Of a stretch of DNA of 46,883 nt, positions 31,516-39,111 are shown one piece after another. The translations under genes and the position numbers were made by a program. This DNA comes from Clostridiales bacterium (GTDB taxonomy: Bacteria > Bacillota > Clostridia > Christensenellales > Aristaeellaceae): the NCBI GenBank assembly GCA_019419995.1, contig JAHZHZ010000019.1, forward strand, positions 1 through 46,883. The letters run 5' to 3'. The notes under the pieces were generated by a model. It saw only the letters and a list, made by a program, of their open reading frames with translations. It did no database searches and was not told where the DNA came from. Numbering within the stretch: position 1 is the stretch's first letter; every line of letters starts with the position of its first letter.

Positions 31516-32610
31516 ATGCGCATTATTCGCGCAAAACTGAATCATTATCGCAACTACTTGGGCTGCGAATTTGCGCCCTGTGGTGGCGTAAACGTACTGC
31601 TGGGCGACAATGGGCAGGGGAAGACCAACCTGTTGGAGGCCATGTATCTGTGCTGTACGGGCCGCTCTCACCGCACCCATCAGGATCGGGAACTGATTTC
31701 CTGGGATGCAGATTTTGCCTCCGTGCAGGTTCATGCGGAGCGCCTGGATGGTTCCCATGAAGTGGAAGTGATTTTGCCAGCAGTGGGAAAGCGCAAAATT
31801 AAAATTTCCGGCCGCGAAGCTTCGAGATCCGGTGAATTGATGGGTCACATTACGGGAGTGCTCTTTTCTCCCGAGGACTTGCGTACCGTGAAGGACGGAC
31901 CCGCTGAGCGCAGGCGCATGGTGGATATGACGCTCTCTCAGCTGCGTCCGGCCTATTATTACGCACTTCAGCGCTACAATCGGGCGTTAAAACAGAGGGG
32001 AGAAGTGTTGCGCGCTGCTGCGCTGAATCCGTCTTTAGCTCAGACGTTGGATGTTTGGGATGAGCAGCTCAGTGCTGCGGGAGCGGAACTTATGCGCCAT
32101 CGCAGAATCTACATAGAGAAACTTTCGCAAATGGCGGAGGAGAGCTACCGAGAAATTGCAGGAGGCCGGGAGAGGCTGCGGGTGCGCTATCAACCCAGTA
32201 TTGCCGAGGGAGAAGAAGTTTCTGCCTTCTTGACAGCGCTCAGGGACCGGCGAGAACTGGACCTTCGACGGTTGACCACTTCGCTGGGAGCCCACCGGGA
32301 CGAGGTGGCTCTCACAGTGGAGGATCGAGAAGTGCGTGCATTTGGGTCTCAGGGTCAGCAGCGCACCGCTGCCCTGTCCCTGCGTTTGGCGGAGTTGGGC
32401 GTCATGGGTGAGGAGCTGGGGGAGTGGCCCGTGCTGATGTTGGACGATGTGATGAGCGAACTGGACCCTTCCCGCCGCCGTCAGCTCATTGGACGCCTGG
32501 AGGGCGTACAGACCATTGTGACCTGTACAGACATGGATGATCTGGCAGGAGCTCAGATTGGTGCCGCATGGCGGGTGCATGAGGGCCGGATCGAAGATAT
32601 GAAAATCTAA
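31516..32610 (+). CDS. recF: DNA replication and repair protein RecF
   Basis: A 364-residue SMC-like ATPase that helps load RecA at single-strand gaps. Walker A is GDNGQGKTNLLEAM (about residues 30-43), the middle has GVLFSPEDLRTVKDGPAERR, the signature region GSQGQQRTAALSLRLAEL, and Walker B VLMLDDVMSELD. It is complete. The gene sits behind typA here instead of in the usual dnaA-dnaN-recF-gyr cluster; none of those genes is nearby. GGGGAAGGG precedes the ATG. Confidence 0.96.
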   Translation: MRIIRAKLNHYRNYLGCEFAPCGGVNVLLGDNGQGKTNLLEAMYLCCTGRSHRTHQDRELISWDADFASVQVHAERLDGSHEVEVILPAVGKRKIKISGREASRSGELMGHITGVLFSPEDLRTVKDGPAERRRMVDMTLSQLRPAYYYALQRYNRALKQRGEVLRAAALNPSLAQTLDVWDEQLSAAGAELMRHRRIYIEKLSQMAEESYREIAGGRERLRVRYQPSIAEGEEVSAFLTALRDRRELDLRRLTTSLGAHRDEVALTVEDREVRAFGSQGQQRTAALSLRLAELGVMGEELGEWPVLMLDDVMSELDPSRRRQLIGRLEGVQTIVTCTDMDDLAGAQIGAAWRVHEGRIEDMKI

Positions 32611-32613
32611 AAA

Positions 32614-32659
32614 GATGACGGGAGAAGAAGGCCGTTCCTTCTTCCTCCGTCATCTTTTT
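32614..32659. terminator. Terminator between convergent recF and spoIIP
   Basis: A GATGACGG...CCGTCATC long stem with inner GAAGAAGG/CCTTCTTC, then TTTTT on the plus strand. Confidence 0.8.
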
Positions 32660-32672
32660 GTCAATTTCGCTA

Positions 32673-33740
32673 TTAATCCCGATGCTTTCCGAATAATCCG
32701 GCGCTCATTTCGCTGGCGCCTCGTTTAAATTTATTCCATGCGGGGCCCAACTTACCTGTGGCTGCCAGAGCATAGATGACCGCACCGACCAATACGATGC
32801 CCACGGCCCAGGCGATGCCCTTGGCGGCGGAATTGTTTTTTTCACCGGTAGCAGCCTTGGCACTGGGGCCGAAGAGCACTTCATCGATGACCTCCGCCAT
32901 GTATTCAGTGGCGGAAATGGCCTTTTCCTTTTCGATCTCATAGGTTCCGAATTCCAAAAGGATGGCTTGGGGGTAGAGCTCCTGGTTATAGTTGCCCTTG
33001 CCGATATAGATGTCTTTGATCAGCCCCGGATACGCTTTGTCTGCGGCAGCTTTCAGCCGCTGGGCAAAAGCCTTGTTTTCCGCTGCGTTCTGGTTGGAGC
33101 GCCCCACAAATAGGCGCACCATGCTGGTGTCTTCGCCCTCCACCTCGGTTTCATATTCTTCGGCGTCCACACCATCCCGATGAATGTCAATAATGGCGTC
33201 GGGCATGCGCTTGGCATAGTCCTCTACGGTGGATCTGGATCGGTTGTAGGCATCTGCATCGTGAGGCAAAAAGGATTTATCCGAATACTCCACAGTGATG
33301 CCCAGTTTTTCCAGGTTTTCTTTCAGGGCGTCACCTACATCATAGATTCCTGCGTTGACCCACAGGGAGGAGGCCCCATCGCTGGGCACATAGGATTCAT
33401 CTGAGTGGGTGGAGTACATGCAGATCAGCTTTTCATTATCCTCATTTTCTTCTGCATGGGCGGAGAGAAAGCTGGCAAAGGCAGCCTCATCCAGTGTGGC
33501 TGGACCGAGGTCTTCCGCGGTGGCTACGCAGTTTTCATCATCCACAAAGGCGACGCGATACAGGCGATTGTCGCCGGAGATGTACTCGTCACCCTCATAC
33601 ATGCGTCCGGCGCGGCTCGTGAGCTTTTCGCCGTCGGCATTTACCAGTGCGTAGATGCAATCCCCGTCGTTTTCGGCGAGGGCGCAGGGCAGGGCGGCGC
33701 ACATCAGTGCCAGAGCCAGCGCGATCAGGAAGCGTTTCAT
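32673..33740 (-). CDS. spoIIP: Stage II sporulation protein P (SpoIIP) family
   Basis: 355 residues. A signal peptide (1-22, ALPCALAE) precedes a SpoIIP amidase/endopeptidase domain. Conserved residues are seen in YSTHSDESYVPS (H112, E115), IDIHRDGV (H187) and ILLEFGTYE (E263). SpoIIP digests septal peptidoglycan during engulfment. The unusual point is a C-terminal membrane helix (about 308-327) with a basic tail, in place of the usual N-terminal anchor. The ATG overlaps the stop of the DUF1614 gene (ATGA), so the two are coupled. It could be a SpoIIP paralogue rather than the main engulfment enzyme. Confidence 0.85.
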   Translation of the reverse strand: MKRFLIALALALMCAALPCALAENDGDCIYALVNADGEKLTSRAGRMYEGDEYISGDNRLYRVAFVDDENCVATAEDLGPATLDEAAFASFLSAHAEENEDNEKLICMYSTHSDESYVPSDGASSLWVNAGIYDVGDALKENLEKLGITVEYSDKSFLPHDADAYNRSRSTVEDYAKRMPDAIIDIHRDGVDAEEYETEVEGEDTSMVRLFVGRSNQNAAENKAFAQRLKAAADKAYPGLIKDIYIGKGNYNQELYPQAILLEFGTYEIEKEKAISATEYMAEVIDEVLFGPSAKAATGEKNNSAAKGIAWAVGIVLVGAVIYALAATGKLGPAWNKFKRGASEMSAGLFGKHRD

Positions 33741-34399
33741 CGCCCATGTTCCCCCTTTACAAATTCTCCGTTTTCAAAATTGCGATTGGGAGCATGGGTG
33801 CCTCGCTTCATGCGTTCGATGATTTCACCCATAATTTCCGCAAGCAGCACCGCCAGCAGGCCGGCAATTACAATGCCATCCATGGCGCCTGCGCCGCCCA
33901 GCACAAAATCCTGTGGCACACCGCGGCTCCAAACATAGACGGCGTTGGCAGTGTCGGAGAGCATCATGCCGATGACACCAGCAATGAATGCGCAGCGGCG
34001 CGAGCGTCCGAACAGGTAGGCAATCAGTCCCGCTGCCAGCCCGTAGAGAATCAGTGGATCAACCATCATGGTGTCCGGCTCGTCCGGCGCGAAGCGCCCG
34101 ATGGCAAAGATGGCTGCGCCTGTTACCAGGGAGGCTAGTATGGAGCGCCAGCGCTCCCATGCGGAACCTGCCTTAATAAAGAGATAAATGCAAAGGGCCA
34201 GAGGAATCACTGCACCGCCCAGATTGAAAGCGAAGACATCTGTCACACGGATATCCGGCACAAAGCCCAATCCGATGATCAGCGCGATGAAGAGCAGCGC
34301 CAGTTTATCATTCAGGCGAAGGCGGTCCAATACCCGTTGGCCCACGCCTAAGAGGATCAATAGCGCCACAATGATCAAAAGTATCATGCCTATGGTCAT
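33737..34399 (-). CDS. DUF1614 membrane protein
   Basis: 220 residues with about six or seven membrane helices; the first is MTIGMILLIIVALLILLGVG, followed by RLRLNDKLALLFIALIIGLGFVPDI, the recognisable DUF1614 start. LGGAGAMDGIVIAGLLAVLLAEI near the C-terminus is also typical. The function is unknown. I chose ATG 34399, with GGAGGG upstream, over an upstream in-frame ATG without a ribosome binding site. It is translationally coupled to spoIIP, so a sporulation or envelope role is plausible. Confidence 0.8.
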   Translation of the reverse strand: MTIGMILLIIVALLILLGVGQRVLDRLRLNDKLALLFIALIIGLGFVPDIRVTDVFAFNLGGAVIPLALCIYLFIKAGSAWERWRSILASLVTGAAIFAIGRFAPDEPDTMMVDPLILYGLAAGLIAYLFGRSRRCAFIAGVIGMMLSDTANAVYVWSRGVPQDFVLGGAGAMDGIVIAGLLAVLLAEIMGEIIERMKRGTHAPNRNFENGEFVKGEHGR

Positions 34400-34635
34400 G
34401 AAAATCCCTCCAAATGTGAATTTCTTTCCCGAACTTTGGCTGTTTGGAAAGTGAACGGTGTTGATTTTGGGAACAAACCTATTATGACCCATTGCTGGAA
34501 TTTGAAATCACTAAGGTAAAAATTGACAATTGGATGGGATATGATAATGGTCGACAGCCTGTTTTTTACATTCAAAGGGTATAATGAAAAAAACATTAAA
34601 ATCAAGATTTGCCCACAGCTAAGGGAGGAAGACAA

Positions 34636-35679
34636 ATGAAGACGGCTTTGATCATCCCTGCTTATAAGCCCGGACGGGAAATGTTGGAGCTTTTAAAGCA
34701 ATTTCGGGACGATATGAGCTTTTGTCCGGTGGTGGTGGATGATGGCAGTGGCGAGGAATACAGAGAGATTTTTGATGATCTGCCTGATTTCTGTGTATTG
34801 CTGCGGCATGAGGTCAACCGGGGTAAGGGAGCAGCGCTGAAAACGGCAATCGGGTATGTACTCCATAATATGCCCAACTGCGAATTGGCCTTGACCGCAG
34901 ATGCAGATGGACAACACAGATTTGAAGATATCTGTAGGGTGAACGAAGCCGCAAAGGCCCATCCTGGAGCCCTGGTACTGGGGAGCAGGCGCTTCGAGGG
35001 GGAAGTTCCTCTGCGAAGCCGTTTGGGCAATGCAGTGACCCGGCAGGTCTTTGCCATTGCCAGCGGTGCCAAGGTATATGATACTCAAACGGGCCTGAGA
35101 GTCTTTGATCGAAGTTGCATGGAGCGCTTTTTAAAGGTCCCGGGTGAGCGGTATGAATATGAAATCAACATGCTTCTGGATGCAGCGCAGTCCGGAGTGC
35201 CCATCCATGAGGTGGCTATTGAAACGGTATATCTCAATGATAACGAGTCTTCCCATTTCCATCCGTTTAGGGATTCCTTTAAAATCTATCTGTGCATACT
35301 CAAATTTGGACTTTCATCGCTGTTGGCCGCCGTCATCGATTATGTATTGGTGCTGTTGATCAGTGCGTTGACATTGAAAATGGGCAGGGAACTATCCTTG
35401 GTGGCAAGTGTGGTAGGTGCCCGGCTGGTGAGCGCAACGGTAAACTTCTGTATCAACCGCAGAGTGGTGTTCAAGGGAAGCGAACAACTCGGAAGGGCCA
35501 TTGCTAAGTATGCTGGATTGGCTCTGTGCATTCTGGCTGCCAACTATGGGCTTATGTACCTTCTCAACATTGTGCTGAACTGGCCGCTTGCCTTGGCAAA
35601 AATTTTGGTGGAAGTGTTGCTCTTCTGCGTGAGCTTTCTGGTTCAGGGAAGGTATGTCTATAGGGCAAAGCCACAATAA
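34636..35679 (+). CDS. GT2 glycosyltransferase fused to a GtrA-like membrane domain
   Basis: 347 residues. Residues 1-215 are a family 2 glycosyltransferase of the dolichol-phosphate-mannose-synthase kind: LIIPAYKPG, VVDDGSGEE, ADADGQHRFED (the DxD metal site) and QTGLRVFDRS. Residues about 225-345 form a GtrA domain with four membrane helices, ending in QGRYVYRA. GtrA-type proteins help flip or present lipid-linked sugars, so the fusion could make and move a polyprenyl-phosphate sugar for wall decoration. GGGAGG precedes ATG 34636. It is monocistronic. Confidence 0.9.
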   Translation: MKTALIIPAYKPGREMLELLKQFRDDMSFCPVVVDDGSGEEYREIFDDLPDFCVLLRHEVNRGKGAALKTAIGYVLHNMPNCELALTADADGQHRFEDICRVNEAAKAHPGALVLGSRRFEGEVPLRSRLGNAVTRQVFAIASGAKVYDTQTGLRVFDRSCMERFLKVPGERYEYEINMLLDAAQSGVPIHEVAIETVYLNDNESSHFHPFRDSFKIYLCILKFGLSSLLAAVIDYVLVLLISALTLKMGRELSLVASVVGARLVSATVNFCINRRVVFKGSEQLGRAIAKYAGLALCILAANYGLMYLLNIVLNWPLALAKILVEVLLFCVSFLVQGRYVYRAKPQ

Positions 35680-35821
35680 GTGTTTTTAAGGGCAGAGGTG
35701 AATTTGGATTTTAGATAATGCCATGGTATAAGGATACAAGCAGTATTTGTAGGGGTTACCTGCGCTGGCGAAGTCCGATTTGTGAAGCATCGGCAGGTTT
35801 GATGAGCCGCACTACATTCTA

Positions 35822-35857
35822 TAAAAAAGAGGCGCCCACTCCAACGGAGTGGGCGCC
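35822..35857 (-). terminator. Terminator of the pta-ackA-yceD-rpmF operon
   Basis: GGCGCCCACTCC / GGAGTGGGCGCC-type perfect stem with a very short loop, followed on the minus strand by TCTTTTTTAT. Confidence 0.9.
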
Positions 35858-35878
35858 TTCAATCGAAGCTGGAGAGGC

Positions 35879-36067
35879 TTACTTGGCTTCTTCAGTCTTG
35901 ATGATCTCCTGACCATCATAATAGCCGCACGCCTTGCAGACGCGGTGGCTCAGCTTCATCTTGCCGCAACGGGGGCACTTAACGATGCCCGGCATGGACA
36001 GCTTCCAATGAGCGCTGCGACGGGAATCTCTTCTCGCCTTGGAGACTTTTCCTTTCGGAGTGGCCAT
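35879..36067 (-). CDS. rpmF: Ribosomal protein bL32
   Basis: 62 residues starting MATPKGKVSKARRDSRRS, with two cysteine pairs (CPRC and CKAC) for zinc, so this is the zinc-binding form. It is a component of the 50S subunit. The gene is 2 bp from yceD, the near-universal yceD-rpmF pair. Confidence 0.97.
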   Translation of the reverse strand: MATPKGKVSKARRDSRRSAHWKLSMPGIVKCPRCGKMKLSHRVCKACGYYDGQEIIKTEEAK

Positions 36068-36069
36068 AG

Positions 36070-36585
36070 TTACACCTCCTCATCGTTTTCCACTAACGCT
36101 TTTAATGCCGAAAAGGGGTTCGTAGCGATGGCGCCCTCCTGGCATGTACAGGTGCCCAGATTCAAATTGATGCCGCAGATAGGGCAGAGCCCTTTGCAGT
36201 CCTCGCTGCACAGAAAGCGATAGGGCATTTCCAGCAGCAATGCATCCCGAACGGCATCGGTGAGATCGACCTTTGAACCTTCAAAGGTATATAGATCCGG
36301 GTCTTCAGGGTCAGCTTGTCGCGCAAAGAGCGAATCAATCTCCGCGGCGAGCTTGAGAGCCACCGGTTCAAGGCACTTGGCGCAACGGGATACCACCGTC
36401 GCAGAAACTTGCCCCTTGATACTGACGCGCTCACCGGTGCCGAAGAATTCGCCACTGGCGACAATGTCCTCAAATCGCACCAGATCGCCCAGCACTTCCA
36501 ATTCATCCAGTTCAGACTCTACCGAAAAGGCATAAACCTGACCAGGATTCTTCAGTGCGTTGGAGACATCCAGCATAGCTGACAA
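36070..36585 (-). CDS. yceD: YceD/DUF177 family protein
   Basis: 171 residues. CAKCLEP near residue 67 and a C-terminal cluster (CSEDCKGLCPICG) give a zinc-ribbon look. DUF177 proteins are linked to 23S rRNA accumulation. The best-placed start is TTG at 36585, with AGGGGG 8 bases upstream; the ATG three codons later would have 17-base spacing. It lies between ackA and rpmF. Confidence 0.9.
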   Translation of the reverse strand: MSAMLDVSNALKNPGQVYAFSVESELDELEVLGDLVRFEDIVASGEFFGTGERVSIKGQVSATVVSRCAKCLEPVALKLAAEIDSLFARQADPEDPDLYTFEGSKVDLTDAVRDALLLEMPYRFLCSEDCKGLCPICGINLNLGTCTCQEGAIATNPFSALKALVENDEEV

Positions 36586-36639
36586 AGCTTTTTCCCCCTA
36601 ACCTCAGATATTATATACGCTCCGGGCAATTTTGTAAAG

Positions 36640-37833
36640 TTATTTTTTCGTAGAAATTTCCAGTGTATCCCGAGCGATGGCCAATTCCTCGTTGGTGGGA
36701 ATGACCCAAACCTGAATGCGAGAATCATCGGTGGAAATTTTGCGCTCCTCGCCGGCGCAGTTGTTGCGCTCGTCGTCGATCTTGATGCCGAAGTAAGAAA
36801 GGCCTTCGCACACCCACTTGCGGGCACGGATGTGGTTTTCACCGATGCCTGCGGTAAAGATGATGGCATCACAGCCGTTCATTGCAGCGATATAGGAGCC
36901 GATGTACTTCTGCACCGTGTAGGTCCACATGTCAATGGCCAGCTTGGCGTTTTCGTCGCCGTCATCCATCCTCTTGGTTACGTCGCGCATATCGGAAGAA
37001 CCAGTCAGTCCCACAAGGCCGCTCTTCTTGTTCATCATGTTGAGAACTTCAGATACGCTCTTGTTCTCAGTGTTGGCGATAAATTCCACACAGGCCGGAT
37101 CCAGCGTGCCGCAGCGGGTGCCCATCAGCAGGCCATCCAGCGGCGTAATGCCCATGGTGGTGTCCACACACTTGCCGTTTACGCAAGCGGACAGGGAAGA
37201 ACCATTGCCCAGATGGCAGATGATAACCTTCTTGTTTTCTCCAAACAGTTCCGTGGCACGGCCGGCGATGAAGCGGTGAGAAGTGCCGTGGAAGCCATAC
37301 TTGCGCATGTGCAGGTCGGTGTAATAGTGGTTGGGCAGACCATAGCGGAAGGCCTTGGGCGGCATGGTCTGATGGAAAGCGGTGTCGAATACCGCTACCT
37401 GGGGCACATTCGGCAGAACCTTCTGACAGGCACGGATGCCCATGAGGTTGGCAGGATTGTGCAGGGGGCCCAGGGGAATGTTTTCCTCGATGGCGGCGAT
37501 GCACGCATCGTCGATCAGGCAGGAAGCGGTGAACTTTTCGCCGCCGTGCAGTACGCGATGGCCCACAGCGCCAATCTCCGTAAGGCTCTTAATGACACCC
37601 AGATCCTTATCCGTCAGGGTCTTGAGCACGAGCTCCATGGCGGCGTTATGGTCGCCCAGCTTGTCGATTTCGGCCTCGTATTTCTTGCCGTTATACTTGT
37701 GGGTGATGTTGGATTTGGGATCCACGGTACCGATGCGTTCCACCAGACCCTTGGCGATGACGGACTCGTTGTCCATATCGATCAACTGATACTTCAGGGA
37801 GGAGGAACCGGCGTTGATGACCAGAATTTTCAT
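36640..37833 (-). CDS. ackA: Acetate kinase
   Basis: 397 residues, full length. It makes ATP and acetate from acetyl phosphate in fermentation. The opening VINAGSSSLKYQLI, VLHGGEKF, HNPANLMGI, FDTAFHQTMP, HLGNGSSL and the C-terminal TAGIGEN are all conserved ASKHA/acetate kinase motifs. It is preceded by pta with a 73-bp gap that holds a strong hairpin, and followed by yceD. Confidence 0.97.
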   Translation of the reverse strand: MKILVINAGSSSLKYQLIDMDNESVIAKGLVERIGTVDPKSNITHKYNGKKYEAEIDKLGDHNAAMELVLKTLTDKDLGVIKSLTEIGAVGHRVLHGGEKFTASCLIDDACIAAIEENIPLGPLHNPANLMGIRACQKVLPNVPQVAVFDTAFHQTMPPKAFRYGLPNHYYTDLHMRKYGFHGTSHRFIAGRATELFGENKKVIICHLGNGSSLSACVNGKCVDTTMGITPLDGLLMGTRCGTLDPACVEFIANTENKSVSEVLNMMNKKSGLVGLTGSSDMRDVTKRMDDGDENAKLAIDMWTYTVQKYIGSYIAAMNGCDAIIFTAGIGENHIRARKWVCEGLSYFGIKIDDERNNCAGEERKISTDDSRIQVWVIPTNEELAIARDTLEISTKK

Positions 37834-37863
37834 AGTACTATTCTCCGTTCTCGTATTTTATGG

Positions 37864-37891
37864 CCGCGCCGCAGTTCTGTCTGCGGCGCGG
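37864..37891 (-). promoter_or_regulatory. Strong intercistronic hairpin between pta and ackA
   Basis: CCGCGCCGCAG / CTGCGGCGCGG, a perfect 11-bp GC-rich stem with a 6-nt loop. No T-run follows on the minus strand, so it probably stabilises or processes mRNA rather than ending it. Confidence 0.6.
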
Positions 37892-37906
37892 ATAATGCCT
37901 GGCAGA

Positions 37907-38896
37907 TTAACCCTGAGCCTGAGCCGCAGTGATGGCCACGGTGGCGACGATGTCTTCCACAGAGCAGCCGCGGGAAAGATCGTTGCAGGGCTTGGCAATG
38001 CCCTGCAGAATGGGGCCATAGGCTTCAGCATTGCCCAGACGCTGCACCAGCTTGTAGCCGATGTTGCCCGCTTCCAGAGAGGGGAAGACCAGCGTGTTGG
38101 CCTTGCCGGCCACTGCACTGCCGGGTGCTTTGAGCTGGCCAACTTTTTCTACCAGAGCGGCATCCAGCTGAAGTTCGCCGTCCAGCATCAGGTCCGGCGC
38201 CATTTCATGGGCAATGCGGGTGGCTTCCTGCACCTTGGTCACCTGATCGTGCTTGGCAGAACCCTTGGTGGAGAAGGAAAGCATGGCGACACGGGGCTCG
38301 ATGCCGGCCAGCGCACGGGCAGATTCGGCTGCACCCAGAGCGATGTTGGCCAGAGCTTCGGCGTCAGGATCGATATTCACGGCGCAATCCGCGAAAATCA
38401 TGATGCCGTTATCCCCATATTCACGGTTGGGGCTCTCCATCAGGAAACAGGAGGAAACGGTCTTGATACCGGGCTTGGATTTGATGATCTGCAGGGCCGG
38501 GCGCAGCATGTCGCCAGTGGAATGAATGGCGCCGGAGACCAGTCCATCTGCTGCTCCACTCTTGACCATCATGATTCCGTAGTACATGGGATCCTTGACG
38601 GTTTCGGCGGCCTTTTCTTCAGTCATTCCCTTAGCCTTGCGCAACTCGTAAAGCGTAGAGGCGTACTCGGCGCATTTATCGCTGGTGGCAGGATCGATGA
38701 TTTCGATGCCTTCCAGGGAAATGCCATTGGCAACCTCGCGGATCTTTTCAGGATTGCCCAGCAGCGTAAGCTTAGCCAAACCCTGCTCTACGATCTTGGC
38801 TGCCGCCTGCACCGTACGGGGTTCGTCGCCCTCGGGCAATACGATGTGCTTCATGTCCGCCTTTGCCTTTGCCTTGATTTTATCAATGATAGCCAT
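37907..38896 (-). CDS. pta: Phosphate acetyltransferase
   Basis: 329 residues, the short catalytic-domain-only form. It converts acetyl-CoA and phosphate to acetyl phosphate. KHIVLPEGDEPRTVQAA, SGAIHSTGDMLRPALQII, SSCFLME and VFPSLEAGNIGYKLVQR are characteristic. I chose ATG 38896, with GGAGGG upstream. It is first gene of pta-ackA-yceD-rpmF, with a palindrome-bearing promoter upstream. Confidence 0.96.
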   Translation of the reverse strand: MAIIDKIKAKAKADMKHIVLPEGDEPRTVQAAAKIVEQGLAKLTLLGNPEKIREVANGISLEGIEIIDPATSDKCAEYASTLYELRKAKGMTEEKAAETVKDPMYYGIMMVKSGAADGLVSGAIHSTGDMLRPALQIIKSKPGIKTVSSCFLMESPNREYGDNGIMIFADCAVNIDPDAEALANIALGAAESARALAGIEPRVAMLSFSTKGSAKHDQVTKVQEATRIAHEMAPDLMLDGELQLDAALVEKVGQLKAPGSAVAGKANTLVFPSLEAGNIGYKLVQRLGNAEAYGPILQGIAKPCNDLSRGCSVEDIVATVAITAAQAQG

Positions 38897-38959
38897 GTCT
38901 TTTCCCTCCGTTGATATCCGCGAGTCCATGCCCACGGATTATAATAATCATACATATTT

Positions 38960-39019
38960 ATTATACGATATTTTAAAACAAATGGAAAGCTTAAAATGTA
39001 AACTTTTAACGCTTTCCAT
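38960..39019 (-). promoter_or_regulatory. pta promoter with a large palindrome over the -35 box
   Basis: On the minus strand, TTTCCA (38983-38988), a 17-bp spacer and TATAAT (38960-38965). ATGGAAAGC (38982-38990) and GCTTTCCAT (39011-39019) are perfect 9-bp arms, with inner TTAAAA/TTTTAA also pairing. The palindrome covers the -35 box and the 30 bp upstream, as an operator would. Confidence 0.55.
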
Positions 39020-39047
39020 TGGAGATTGTGAGGAAAATCTCCATAAA

Positions 39048-39096
39048 ATGCAGCCCCGGGCCAGGTACTTTGCCTCCCGGCCCGAGACTGTTTTTA
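39048..39096. terminator. Terminator after nrdJ
   Basis: GC-rich arms around 39053-39065 and 39073-39086, with T-rich sequence on both sides (TTTTTAAA on plus, GCATTTTAT on minus). Confidence 0.6.
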
Positions 39097-39111
39097 AATT
39101 CGATCTACTTT

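Noticed and set aside
36832..38914. Two long plus-strand frames (about 366 residues each) across ackA and pta
   Set aside because: Complementary shadows produced by the biased codon use of two highly conserved enzymes.
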